Source: Thermotogota bacterium (GTDB lineage Bacteria; Thermotogota; Thermotogae; Thermotogales; DSM-5069). Taken from it: a stretch of 64,000 nt of DNA. The DNA lies in contig JAKPGA010000032.1 of assembly GCA_029551145.1 (NCBI GenBank), forward strand, positions 34,698-98,697, given 5' to 3'. Position numbers and translations under genes: made by a program. Below, piece after piece: positions 32,916-41,889 of the stretch (position 1 is the stretch's first letter; each line of letters starts with the position of its first letter). The notes under the pieces are model-generated. The model had not been told where the DNA came from. It worked only from the letters and a program-made list of their open reading frames with translations, and searched no databases.

Positions 32916-33006
32916 AAATGAGCTTTATCAACTTTTTGCCAATATTTCTTATCTCTTTGCGTTGAGAGAATTGATTTGCATTAGAATAGTTCATACAGGT
33001 GATTCG

Positions 33007-33450
33007 ATGAGATTGTGGTCGATCGATTTTAGTTATCTGGATACAAAAGGACTACTTGCTGTCTGGAGAGAAGCTTTACTCGCAAAGGCCGTCTTATCTG
33101 GTAGAACAAAGGGATACACAAATCACCCTCAACTTGAAAGATTCAAAAACCATCCATCTCCACTGAAATCCATAAACACATATCTGTATCACGTATTTCA
33201 GCAAGCACAAAAGAGAAACTACAACTTTGATATCTCAAAGATCGATCTTTCACAGGTAGATACATCCATCAAACTCAAAGTCACCAAAGGACAGTTAAAA
33301 TACGAGTTTCAGCATCTTTTGGCGAAGCTCAGACAAAGAGACCATCAGAAATATCTTGAACTACTCAATGTAGAGACTGTTCAACCTAATCAACTTTTCT
33401 ACGTTGTAGATGGGGATATCGAAAGCTTCGAGCGACCAAAGAATAGATAA
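33007..33450 (+). CDS. Pyrimidine dimer DNA glycosylase / endonuclease V-like protein
   Basis: 147 residues from ATG 33007, preceded by AGGTGATTCG. The N-terminus MRLWSIDFSYLDTKGLLAVW, then REALLAKAVLSGRTKGYTNH and PQLERFKNHPSPLKSINTYL match the Pyr_excise family (T4 endonuclease V-like and bacterial relatives), which removes UV photodimers by glycosylase/AP-lyase action. The bacterial group often starts with exactly this WS...YLD..GL.A.WREALLA pattern. An upstream extension of the frame would run through the SRP RNA gene and is not real. It stands alone on the plus strand. Confidence 0.82.
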   Translation: MRLWSIDFSYLDTKGLLAVWREALLAKAVLSGRTKGYTNHPQLERFKNHPSPLKSINTYLYHVFQQAQKRNYNFDISKIDLSQVDTSIKLKVTKGQLKYEFQHLLAKLRQRDHQKYLELLNVETVQPNQLFYVVDGDIESFERPKNR

Positions 33451-33937
33451 TAAACTAAGGTGTACAAGTTCTGAGAGATTAGACCTATCCCAATGTACGT
33501 GTGGACCTTTCACCAAGATCTTGGTTGGCGCCTTCCAATATATATAATACGAAACGTATAAAACTAACAATTCCAAGAAATATCGATGCAAACTTCATTT
33601 TCATCAATAATACGACCTTTTTATCGACAGAGAGCTCAAAACAGAACTTATATCAGACTAACTTTTAAGCCTACTCATCCTGTCTCTATCAATCACCTTT
33701 GTCTATCACTGCCAGATAATTGCATAAATCATATCATCTCGTACTGATAGTGCTTCGCTTACAATCAATCCCAGATCAATAAAGGCACTGGGACATCTCC
33801 ATACAATACATATATTATTTATTATTGATATTGATTATGTTGCACACTCAAGTAGCAAGGGCAAAAACCCTATGTCTTGCCAAAGAAGAACCCTTTCACC
33901 CACCATGGCAAACAAAACTCATGCTACCAAGGTTCAT
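33451..33937. other. AT-rich intergenic region, no gene recognised
   Basis: About 490 nt between the plus-strand glycosylase and the end of the minus-strand 12-gene locus. A plus-strand promoter-like pair is present (TTGGTT 33521-33526, 16-nt spacer, TATAAT 33543-33548) without a gene behind it. No hairpin with a U-tract was found at the 3' end of the MFS gene; the nearest minus-strand terminator is at 32889-32915. Confidence 0.4.
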
Positions 33938-35122
33938 TCATCTAACATCTCTCTGTCGTACGGTGAAGAAAAAGAGGATACTCAATAAGCACACAATGCA
34001 AAAAACTAAAGATGAGATTAGAAACATCGATTTGTATCCCCTCTGAGAAATAACATATCCCATAAGCCAAACTGATAGCGACTGTGAACAAACGTTTACT
34101 GCATTGGCTATGCCGAATACTCTTCCTTGCTCATTCTTGTCGACCAGTGAAGATAAAAGTGAACTGATCAGAGAAGACAGGAAACCGGAAGCTGTACCAA
34201 ACCCAAGTACCCAGATCAACCAAAGTAGTGAAAAGGATTTGTTACTTACAAGCGCATTGTATCCCACCACAGTCCCTCCACAAACCAAAACCAGCAAGGA
34301 ACAACTAATCAAAAACAAACTCCGTTGCCCAAGAAGATTAACTGCTTTTCCAGTAATGACTCCAGACATGCCACTGACGAGCGTCAAAATACCTATCCAT
34401 TTCGATGCAGCATATATACTTCCCATACTACTGCTGGCTAAGAAGGAAGTCAAATGAGGCATCATACCTCCATACGCGAACCAGAAAAAGAAATACACCA
34501 AAAGGCATACAATCAATCCAGGGTACTTGCTGACTACTAAGTGTCTTGCGCAAGTATCGGTAACCAAATCATGCCTAACTAATGCTTGCCTGTTTTTTCT
34601 CTTCTGATCAAGAATAACTGGTAATACCACGAGTAACATCACGATGGCAAGTCCTCTCAGGATCAAATTATCGGAATGCCTTCCAAGGAAAGAAATAAGC
34701 ACTGAGGTTGCAAACAAAGAAATATTGACTATGCCAATTGAAATGCCAAAGTTCCTGATTCTGTTTTCGCCATTGCTGTTATCACCTATTAGTGCTGAAT
34801 ATGGCGTCAAGAAACTGAAGGTACATGAAGCCATCATGAAACCTGAAAGCACTACTAAGAGCTTATTTGAGGATGCTAACCCCAAAGCACACGCGATCGA
34901 TATTAGAACCAGCAAAGAGATGAACTGTATTCTTTTGCCAATCTTATCGCTAAGAAAACCGATTACTGGTCCGGTCAAAGCTGATGAAAACACACCGAGG
35001 GAGAAAACCAAACTTGCCAATGATAAGTTCCCGAGTCTTTGTGTCAAATAGGGAATCAGAATCAGATTTGATATTGCGTAGAGAATCCCTAGCGAATTAC
35101 CAAAACAAATTACCACAAGCAT
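33938..35122 (-). CDS. Major facilitator superfamily transporter
   Basis: 394 residues from ATG 35122 (GGGTGAT four bases upstream); the frame is open further upstream within the previous gene. About 12 hydrophobic helices. MFS loop 2-3 motif GFLSDKIGKRIQFI (G-x-x-x-D-x-x-G-x-R) after helix 2, and ENRIRNFGISIGIVN in helix 5. Central loop KRKNRQALVRHDLVTD divides the two six-helix bundles. Last gene of the catabolic locus; may import a substrate or export a product. Resembles sugar or drug permeases; specificity unknown. Confidence 0.87.
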   Translation of the reverse strand: MLVVICFGNSLGILYAISNLILIPYLTQRLGNLSLASLVFSLGVFSSALTGPVIGFLSDKIGKRIQFISLLVLISIACALGLASSNKLLVVLSGFMMASCTFSFLTPYSALIGDNSNGENRIRNFGISIGIVNISLFATSVLISFLGRHSDNLILRGLAIVMLLVVLPVILDQKRKNRQALVRHDLVTDTCARHLVVSKYPGLIVCLLVYFFFWFAYGGMMPHLTSFLASSSMGSIYAASKWIGILTLVSGMSGVITGKAVNLLGQRSLFLISCSLLVLVCGGTVVGYNALVSNKSFSLLWLIWVLGFGTASGFLSSLISSLLSSLVDKNEQGRVFGIANAVNVCSQSLSVWLMGYVISQRGYKSMFLISSLVFCIVCLLSILFFFTVRQRDVR

Positions 35123-36101
35123 CACTATCACCCGAAAACATCGCTGCGAGCATCTTGGCATATCTGTACAAATCAAGCTGATTGGTTTCCAGTACTTCTT
35201 TAACAACATGCAATGGTATGTCGTGTCCCTTCGCATACAAAGCCGAAAGTGCACCTGCGATAGCTGCTATTGTATCTGTATCACCACCGACAGACGCTCC
35301 CATTCTTATGGCAAGCCAAACATTCTCCTTCGCATAGGAAAAAATTGACACCGCTGCTGGGACAACTTCATTGGATTCCATTGTTGTACCGATGACCTCG
35401 TACACAAAATCAAGTACTTCTTCCGGCGAAGACATGCGTCTTATTGCATCAACAGCCCACATTATCCGATGACCTGTATGAGCTCCTACATAACTATTCG
35501 ATCCCATGTTCCTACCTTCTAAGGCCCCCTTGATTATTTGATCGATGATCGTCTCATAACTATTGTCCAGTGCAGCATAGTGATATCCATAACCTATTGC
35601 CATTGCAGCTTCTATAGCTATGTCTGAATTATGTGTACATAAACAGCTTTCCCAGATTGCTTTTTTCAAGTTTTGAATATCACCTTGCTTCACTGAAAGA
35701 GCGACCGCAAGCACTCTCATTGCAGCTCCACATGTTGTTCCGTTACACGTATTGGATTCACCTAGCAAAACCTTGAGTGTACTTGGCCCTACATAACCTT
35801 TTGCAGCCGCATCAGTCCTTGTACACCAAGTCCTTAGAGCTGTCAGAGTAACTTCACTGTCTATTCTTTTCGTCCTGTAATAGGTCTCAATCAGTTCAAG
35901 AACCTGTTCGGTATCGTCAGTTACTTGCCCTCGAACGAGATTACGATGTATCAATGAAATCTCTGATGGATCGATCAGTTCATCTATCAAACCATATTTT
36001 TCCCTTATCACTTCTCGTGTGACAAACTCCGTCGGCATGCCCATTGCATCGCCGGTAGCAAACGCTTCCAAGGCTGCAACAAAACGACTAACCATCTCCA
36101 T
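35097..36101 (-). CDS. ADP-ribosylglycohydrolase-family protein
   Basis: 334 residues from ATG 36101 (AAGGAG nine bases upstream; GTG 36128 is also in frame). All metal-site motifs of the DraG/ARH fold are present: GDAMGMPTEFVT near the N-terminus, QVTDDTEQVLELIE (DDT), and the C-terminal SVGGDTDTIAAIAGAL (D-x-D-T). RGHxTxGxTxxGxxMR-type region reads NTCNGTTCGAAMRV. Members cleave N- or O-glycosidic links to ADP-ribose, but several act on other ribosyl or nucleoside compounds. Last 26 nt overlap the MFS start. Its place in a sugar operon suggests hydrolysis of a ribosyl-type intermediate. Confidence 0.88.
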   Translation of the reverse strand: MEMVSRFVAALEAFATGDAMGMPTEFVTREVIREKYGLIDELIDPSEISLIHRNLVRGQVTDDTEQVLELIETYYRTKRIDSEVTLTALRTWCTRTDAAAKGYVGPSTLKVLLGESNTCNGTTCGAAMRVLAVALSVKQGDIQNLKKAIWESCLCTHNSDIAIEAAMAIGYGYHYAALDNSYETIIDQIIKGALEGRNMGSNSYVGAHTGHRIMWAVDAIRRMSSPEEVLDFVYEVIGTTMESNEVVPAAVSIFSYAKENVWLAIRMGASVGGDTDTIAAIAGALSALYAKGHDIPLHVVKEVLETNQLDLYRYAKMLAAMFSGDSDACGNLFW

Positions 36102-36114
36102 CGCATTATTCTCC

Positions 36115-37080
36115 TTACTGAAACACACATTTCATTGCTGCCGTCCTGTTGAGTCTTAACTCACACTCAGAAACAACTTCCATGTCAAGTCTGGGATTAC
36201 CATCTACAACTACGAATCCTTTTGTATTTGCAATGCGTATTACATCACTTTCATCAAATATGAATTGCGCAATCAAAAGTGGTGATGACACATCAAACTC
36301 ATTGTAATCAATGATTCTTATTATCGGCTGATCGCTAACAATCATTGCACCATGTTTGTTAAGAAATGGTGCCCAACACAGTTTGCCAGATAACGCCTTA
36401 GCTTGGTGCATATTGAGTTGATGTAACGGAGAAGCTATTATTTGCCCGATCCTAAATGGAATTTCTACATTTCGATCATTGATTTGCAATGTTGTTTCAG
36501 GGGTTCCTATGCTCTTTGGAGCTGTGACTACCTTTCTCCCATCTAAGAATGCCTTAGCTTCAACTGTTCGAACCTGACCATTGACAGTTGAGACTGTGCA
36601 GTCACTGAAAACAATGTCATTAAACGCCACTCCGACCAGATCACCCCTTGTATATGCTTCTATAGCTGCTACTGGTTCTGTAGAAAATGTGTCAAAGGTA
36701 CATCTGGCAAGATCTTCAAGATTTCTGATAGTAATCAATGGACCGGCATTGATTGTCCCCAGTGCTATACCAGCTATCGGGACCATTTTCCCTGCCATGT
36801 GTTGCCCATAGACAACATCGCTTATGGTTCCATCTCCGCCTAAGACTAACAGGAAATCAACATCAGTTAGAACACGACCCGCAATAACAGAATCAACTTG
36901 TGTCTTGTGAACCTCAAGACCACCGACAATCTTGTACGGCATATCCTTTGTTAGCATTTGAGCAGTAGCATATGTACAGAACAATTCATGCCCTGATAGC
37001 TTTGGAACAAGCAGTCTCCATATTCTGCTAAAATCCGCATGTCTCCCTGAGGCCGAGTTACATACAAGTCCTATTTTCAT
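36115..37080 (-). CDS. ATP-NAD kinase / AcoX-like protein
   Basis: 321 residues from ATG 37080 (GGTGAGTGATA upstream). N-terminal KIGLVCNSASGRHADFSRIW and the nucleotide-binding LVLGGDGTISDVVYG (GGDGT, about residues 78-82) are those of the NAD kinase/diacylglycerol kinase superfamily; GIALGTINAGP and AFNDIVFSD follow at the places of substrate-binding elements. The long C-terminal beta region (about 150-320) is as in NADK-like COG3199 proteins. It probably phosphorylates NAD or a related small molecule. 13 nt before the ADP-ribosylglycohydrolase start, and overlapping sorC by 23 nt. Confidence 0.76.
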   Translation of the reverse strand: MKIGLVCNSASGRHADFSRIWRLLVPKLSGHELFCTYATAQMLTKDMPYKIVGGLEVHKTQVDSVIAGRVLTDVDFLLVLGGDGTISDVVYGQHMAGKMVPIAGIALGTINAGPLITIRNLEDLARCTFDTFSTEPVAAIEAYTRGDLVGVAFNDIVFSDCTVSTVNGQVRTVEAKAFLDGRKVVTAPKSIGTPETTLQINDRNVEIPFRIGQIIASPLHQLNMHQAKALSGKLCWAPFLNKHGAMIVSDQPIIRIIDYNEFDVSSPLLIAQFIFDESDVIRIANTKGFVVVDGNPRLDMEVVSECELRLNRTAAMKCVFQ

Positions 37081-38032
37081 TATCACTCACCGAGATTATC
37101 TCTCTAGCGGTATGAACATCTGTGATTAATGTCTTTATGAGTTTTCCCCTCATAGCTGCACATATCGCCCTCACTTTCTCTGGTCCTCCAGCTATACCGA
37201 TTACCTGACTCGTTTTTCTCAACTGCTCTAACTTGACGCCTAAGATGTGATTGTGATAGTCGGCGGGATCACATGAGACACCATTTCTATTGAAGAATCT
37301 GGCTGCTATATCACCCACAGCCCCTTGACCGACCAGGATCGAGACAAAGCTTTGCGGTAATACAGATCTAAAAGCGTTCGAGAGAGATATAGGTTCTCCT
37401 ATACCCACTACTGCTAGGTCAAGTTTGTCCCACAGTTCAACGATACTGCGCACACTTTCATTATTCAGCATGTGCTTTAAGCTCATATGATCGTCGAAAA
37501 ACGCAGGGGCATGAAGATAGTATCTTGCCGAGTCAAAAGCATCAGCGATTTTCTCCACCAGTGTATTAACTTGATACTCGTATCTCAGTTGTCCAACGCC
37601 TCCAAGTAAAGGGACAAAGATGGTGTGTCTCAGCTTTTTAGAAGTCACTATGTAGTCGATCACCTTCGCAAGAGTCCTCCCCCAAGAGATTCCCACTACC
37701 ATACCGTCTTCTATCGTCTTTTCCAAGTAGCTTGCACCTGCTTCTGCAATGCTGTCAAGGTATCTCTGTGGGCTCGTATCCACTATGGTTGCGTCGACCA
37801 AATCGAAGCGACTAATCAATATCTGCTCAAGATCCGTACCGCTGATCTTGTCCTCATGAATTCTTATCTCTACCAATCCTCTTTTGCGTGCCTCAGTGAG
37901 AAGCCTGGATACCATGGATCTCGAGACCCCAATGACTTTAGCGATTTCCTGCTGTGTGCGGTTTTCCAAATAGTACATCTTGCACACTCTAATGAGTTCC
38001 ATATCGTTCCTCTTCAAGTCCGTCAGTTTCAC
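37058..38032 (-). CDS. SorC-family transcriptional regulator
   Basis: 324 residues from GTG 38032 (GTGA overlap with the kinase stop). N-terminal HTH: YYLENRTQQEIAKVIGVSRS with recognition helix VSRSMVSRLLTEARKRGL. The rest is the SorC effector domain (GISWGRTLAKVIDYI, PLLGGVGQ, DLAVVGIGEP, GVKLEQLRKTSQVIGIAGGP), which binds phosphorylated sugars. Same family as DeoR of Bacillus, CggR and LsrR. Probably represses the catabolic locus, with the doubled palindrome before the aldolase gene as a candidate operator; the inducer would be the kinase product. Confidence 0.92.
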   Translation of the reverse strand: MKLTDLKRNDMELIRVCKMYYLENRTQQEIAKVIGVSRSMVSRLLTEARKRGLVEIRIHEDKISGTDLEQILISRFDLVDATIVDTSPQRYLDSIAEAGASYLEKTIEDGMVVGISWGRTLAKVIDYIVTSKKLRHTIFVPLLGGVGQLRYEYQVNTLVEKIADAFDSARYYLHAPAFFDDHMSLKHMLNNESVRSIVELWDKLDLAVVGIGEPISLSNAFRSVLPQSFVSILVGQGAVGDIAARFFNRNGVSCDPADYHNHILGVKLEQLRKTSQVIGIAGGPEKVRAICAAMRGKLIKTLITDVHTAREIISVSDNENRTCM

Positions 38033-38862
38033 TCAGACAGCCCCCTATACTCCGAAGAAAGATTTGCTCCGTATTTTTGAATGACTCTTGCTGCCCAAGT
38101 GTGTCCAGTCTCTATTGCTTGGTAGATGTCTTCCCCTGCCACAAGGGAGAATATCAAGCCACTCACAAATGCATCACCTGCCCCAGTTGTATCAATAACA
38201 TTGTCAACTGGATTCACTTCCAGCTTGCTCAGAAGATTGCCTTCAACGTATAACATTGTTGGCTGTCGTCCACTGGTGACTATCACATATTGACTGAGCT
38301 CATTATATCCGGTAATTCTTGACGCTTCTTTTGCTGAGAGTATTGTTATCGTAGCAAATCGTGCGACCCTTCTGACCTCATCCTCACCAAAGTGCAAACC
38401 ACAACCGCCAGGCGAGTAAATTCTTATTCTGGACTCAGATCTGAGGGCCTTACACGCTTCGGCAGGGAATGAATCTGCTACACAGATCACATCATAACCC
38501 GAATATGGCGTATCATCATACGATTGAAAGAGTGCATTACCACCAAAGGAGATTATCCTTCTGCATCCATCTTTGTTTAACAAAACGATATTCAGAGCAG
38601 TCTTACCCTCTGACTGGTAATGCAACTGAACACCCAGCTTGCTTAGGAAATCAATTATCTTCGTTGAAACATCATCTCTGCCAACACCACAGAACAAATG
38701 AACTTCAAGATTTTGCAAAGCAAGGTTTATACTGATGTTGGCGCCGCATCCCCCTATGGCTCGGAACGAGCGTTCCGCAAAGACCATAGTATCATCTTCG
38801 GGAAAGGATTGGAGAATTACATACTGGTCAACAGCTACAGCACCAACAACTGCTATTTTCAC
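38029..38862 (-). CDS. PfkB-family carbohydrate kinase
   Basis: 277 residues from GTG 38862 (4-nt overlap with the permease stop). N-terminal MKIAVVGAVAVDQYVILQSF, PfkB signature 1 region AIGGCGANISINLALQNLEV, and signature 2 DTTGAGDAFVSGLIFSLVAG with catalytic Asp. Family includes ribokinase, fructokinase, adenosine kinase and tagatose-6-P kinase. Followed directly by the SorC regulator, so it most likely makes the phosphorylated inducer of the locus. Slightly shorter than typical (about 300). Confidence 0.9.
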   Translation of the reverse strand: MKIAVVGAVAVDQYVILQSFPEDDTMVFAERSFRAIGGCGANISINLALQNLEVHLFCGVGRDDVSTKIIDFLSKLGVQLHYQSEGKTALNIVLLNKDGCRRIISFGGNALFQSYDDTPYSGYDVICVADSFPAEACKALRSESRIRIYSPGGCGLHFGEDEVRRVARFATITILSAKEASRITGYNELSQYVIVTSGRQPTMLYVEGNLLSKLEVNPVDNVIDTTGAGDAFVSGLIFSLVAGEDIYQAIETGHTWAARVIQKYGANLSSEYRGLSE

Positions 38863-39689
38863 TTGATAGCCCCCTTAGTTAGACCACTGATCAGATATTT
38901 CTGGAAAGCCAGGAAAATAAAGATAGGTGGAAGGACACAAAGAGTAGATGCAGCACACAGATAACCCCATTCAACTGCACCACCAGTACCCAAGAATCTT
39001 GCAAGAAATAAAGGTAGAGTATACCTCTTCGAATCTTGTAACAAAACCAAAGCAAAGAAGAACTCATTCCAAGCGAGCATAAAAGCAAACGTTCCAACAG
39101 CTATAAGACCAGGGATAGCTAATGGTATCACTATTTTGTACATCGCTCGAGCCCTCGTACAACCATCTATCATTGCTGCTTCTTCAATAGAAATAGGAAT
39201 CTGATCAAAATAACCCTTCAAAAGCCATGAACAAAATGGTATTGTAAACGACATGTAGAGCACCACAAGCCCTGGTAGAGTATTATAAAGACCCAATGAT
39301 TTAAGTACGTTTATGAACCCCACAGCCATTAGAACACCAGGGAACGCCTGTGAAGCAAGCAGCCATATTATTATCACACGCCTCCCGATGAAAGAGAACC
39401 TCGACAAGACATATCCAGCAGGTGTTGTCGCACAAAGGCATAGGAAAACAGTGATTATCGTAGTTAGTAGGCTGTTCTTGAGATTATCAGTGAAACTTGT
39501 CCTTGCAAATATATGTGAGAAGTTGCCCAAATAGAACGATCGTGGCAATCCGAGTGGCTTCTTAAGAATCTCTGATGTTTGCCTGAATGCGTTCAAGAAA
39601 AGTAATAACAACGGTGATAGAATCAGCACAACTGTCAATACTGCAGTAAGATTAGCTATGACGATGAGAAATCTTCTCTTTCGTTTCAT
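38859..39689 (-). CDS. Carbohydrate ABC transporter permease (MalG type)
   Basis: 276 residues, six predicted helices. Landmarks of the MalG/LacG family: VLILSPLLLLFLNAFRQTSE, YVLSRFSFIGRRVII, and the EAA coupling loop EEAAMIDGCTRARAMYKIVI followed by PLAIPGLIAVGTFAFMLAWNEFFFAL. Overlaps the MalF-type gene by 4 nt. Confidence 0.92.
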   Translation of the reverse strand: MKRKRRFLIVIANLTAVLTVVLILSPLLLLFLNAFRQTSEILKKPLGLPRSFYLGNFSHIFARTSFTDNLKNSLLTTIITVFLCLCATTPAGYVLSRFSFIGRRVIIIWLLASQAFPGVLMAVGFINVLKSLGLYNTLPGLVVLYMSFTIPFCSWLLKGYFDQIPISIEEAAMIDGCTRARAMYKIVIPLAIPGLIAVGTFAFMLAWNEFFFALVLLQDSKRYTLPLFLARFLGTGGAVEWGYLCAASTLCVLPPIFIFLAFQKYLISGLTKGAIK

Positions 39690-40567
39690 TCTGCTTCCAC
39701 CTCTTTGAGAAGCGCCCTTATGTACATGGATACAGGAATTAGTAAGATGAGCAAAGAAATCACTCCTATCGATGCTCCATATCCCCTCTGGTAGTAAGCG
39801 AAAACATTCTGATAGCCATAAAGTGATAGAATCAACGACGAGTTTCCAGGGCCACCGTTCGTAAGAACATACACCACATCAAAGGTGTTAAAGGTCCATA
39901 TACACATCAAAGTCACCACAACGGCGATGACACTCTTCATCATTGGCATAGTTATGTGACAGAATTTTTGGAATGCATTAGCACCATCCATTCTTGCAGC
40001 CTCATATACATCTGAAGGTATTGCTTGGAGACCTGCAAGCAGCATAATCGACATGAATGGTAGGCCAAGCCATATATTGACAACTACACATGCAGTCAAG
40101 GAATATCCAGGTGTTATCAACCACGAGGGTGGGTTACTCATTAATCCCGTGGTTTTCAGAATGATGTTGAGTGGTCCATTCGTTGCCAGGATGTACCTCC
40201 AAACTAAGCCAGCAACAACCGGGGGGGTTGCCCAAGGAAGCAACACAAGAGCACGAAACAGATTTCTCATCTTCACACACTGCAAATTCAACAATGAAGC
40301 TATGAGCAACCCAAACACAAATTCCAAACTCACACAGCATACTACCCATATTAGATTGTTTCTTAGACTCAACCAAAACAAGTCATCATTGAAGAGTGCT
40401 TTGAAATTGGATATGCCGACGAACCTTTCTGCATTCCCGAAAATACTGCTACCGTACAAACTTGAAAGTACACCACGCACAAAGGGATAAACGCTTACGA
40501 CTGCAATGATAATAATCAGCGGTAACAAATATGGGAAGGCCTTCTTTGTTTCACGAAAGGAGTTCAT
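39686..40567 (-). CDS. Carbohydrate ABC transporter permease (MalF type)
   Basis: 293 residues from ATG 40567 (GGAGGGTC nine bases upstream; the frame opens 7 codons earlier). Six helices; SVYPFVRGVLSSLYG, FVGISNFKALFNDDLF, LLPWATPPVVAGLVWRYI, coupling loop YEAARMDGANAFQKFCHITM, and LTNGGPGNSSLILSLYGYQN are typical of MalF/LacF. No ATPase gene accompanies this importer, so a shared MsmK-like ATPase elsewhere is presumed. Confidence 0.92.
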   Translation of the reverse strand: MNSFRETKKAFPYLLPLIIIIAVVSVYPFVRGVLSSLYGSSIFGNAERFVGISNFKALFNDDLFWLSLRNNLIWVVCCVSLEFVFGLLIASLLNLQCVKMRNLFRALVLLPWATPPVVAGLVWRYILATNGPLNIILKTTGLMSNPPSWLITPGYSLTACVVVNIWLGLPFMSIMLLAGLQAIPSDVYEAARMDGANAFQKFCHITMPMMKSVIAVVVTLMCIWTFNTFDVVYVLTNGGPGNSSLILSLYGYQNVFAYYQRGYGASIGVISLLILLIPVSMYIRALLKEVEAE

Positions 40568-40589
40568 TTCAATTGACCCTCCGATCAAG

Positions 40590-41852
40590 TTATCTTAATC
40601 CAAGTTGTTTTAGCAGCTCGTTTCCTCTCGTTTCAATTTCCTTATACGCTTCGGTCAAAGTCAGCTTGCCAAGGATCACCTTTTCAAGTACTGGAACAAA
40701 TAACTTCCACTCAAAGGTATAGAAACCGGGCATCGGTGGTTTAACGTTTTTTGAATACTTCAAGAGTTTGTAAGCAAATTCCCAATCATAACTAGGATCC
40801 GAGAATCTTGGATCCTGTAGGGCACTCTTTCTAACCGGAAACAGCCAGTCTTTGTAGCTTATGTCTGCTGAATTCTTCGAATTTGTGAAAAACTTTATGA
40901 ACTCAAATGCCTCTTTCTTGTACTTACACGATTTGGAGATGCCAATACCCTGAGGATCTGCGGCATTGGTTATATTGTCACCATTCTTGATCCACATTAA
41001 ACCCCACTCAAAATCTTTGCCGGCAGCCTCAGATAATAATCGACGGTTCCAACAACCGAATACAACCATTGCATATTTCTCATTGAGGAACCCTTGCATC
41101 AGCGATGTGTAATCTATGCTTATGACATCACTTGGCATGACCTTGTGTTCTGTAATCAGTGACAAATAGTAGCCTACAGCTTGTCTTGCTCGGTCGTCAA
41201 TCGCAACTTTCCAACGCCCGTTTTCATCAACATGTAGAACTTTGCCACCATTTTGTTCTATCAGTGTCCAGTGAAACCTCTCCATCAACGGTGCTAGAAT
41301 TCCCCAAGTATTGCCATTCGTCTGCTGAACGATTCTCTTAGATATCTCTAACAATTGCTGCCACGTCACTATTTTGTCATCAGGTAAGTCGATACCAAGT
41401 CGTGTGAACAATTTCTTGTTGTAGAAAATCACTTGGCTTTCTCTACACCATGGAATACCATAAATGTTACCTCGTCGATCAGTACAGTCATCCCATGCAT
41501 CTTTGGGAATGTCCTCAAGCATTTCATTATCTATTAGATCGTTAAGTGGTTCAACAAATCCCATCAAACCGAATTCTCTGAATTTCTCTGAATCTGTGTG
41601 GAAGATATCCGGAGCTGTACCTGCAGAGAAGTTGGTCAATAAATACTGGTCGGATGTCTCCCATGTCCCCCATACTATCTCAATTTGTATCTCCGGGTGC
41701 GATTCGTTCCAGCTGTCTACAATGTCATAAATCTGATCGACTGCACCCGGCTGCCATGCCAAACAGTAGAATTTGAGCTTTACTGCTGCAAGTAAAGACG
41801 TACTCGTGATCAACACGATTGAACCAAGAACAATTAATAGGAGCTTTCTCAT
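40590..41852 (-). CDS. Sugar ABC transporter substrate-binding protein (SBP family 1)
   Basis: 420 residues from ATG 41852, following GAAGGGAGACGAAAAT. Signal peptide RKLLLIVLGSIVLITSTSLLA. Family 1 features: VDQIYDIVDSWNESHPEIQI, FSAGTAPDIFHTDSEKF, IYGIPWCRESQVIFYNKKLF, ADPQGIGISKSCKYKKEAFEFIKFF. Periplasmic capture of a sugar or polyol for the two permeases downstream. Substrate not inferable from the sequence. Confidence 0.91.
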   Translation of the reverse strand: MRKLLLIVLGSIVLITSTSLLAAVKLKFYCLAWQPGAVDQIYDIVDSWNESHPEIQIEIVWGTWETSDQYLLTNFSAGTAPDIFHTDSEKFREFGLMGFVEPLNDLIDNEMLEDIPKDAWDDCTDRRGNIYGIPWCRESQVIFYNKKLFTRLGIDLPDDKIVTWQQLLEISKRIVQQTNGNTWGILAPLMERFHWTLIEQNGGKVLHVDENGRWKVAIDDRARQAVGYYLSLITEHKVMPSDVISIDYTSLMQGFLNEKYAMVVFGCWNRRLLSEAAGKDFEWGLMWIKNGDNITNAADPQGIGISKSCKYKKEAFEFIKFFTNSKNSADISYKDWLFPVRKSALQDPRFSDPSYDWEFAYKLLKYSKNVKPPMPGFYTFEWKLFVPVLEKVILGKLTLTEAYKEIETRGNELLKQLGLR

Positions 41853-41889
41853 ATTTTCGTCTCCCTTCAAAACATTTAGTCTGAAATCA

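Noticed and set aside
32719..33006. N-terminal extension of the UV-glycosylase gene by 96 codons
   Set aside because: It runs through the SRP RNA gene and its promoter; ATG 33007 has a ribosome binding site and matches the family N-terminus.
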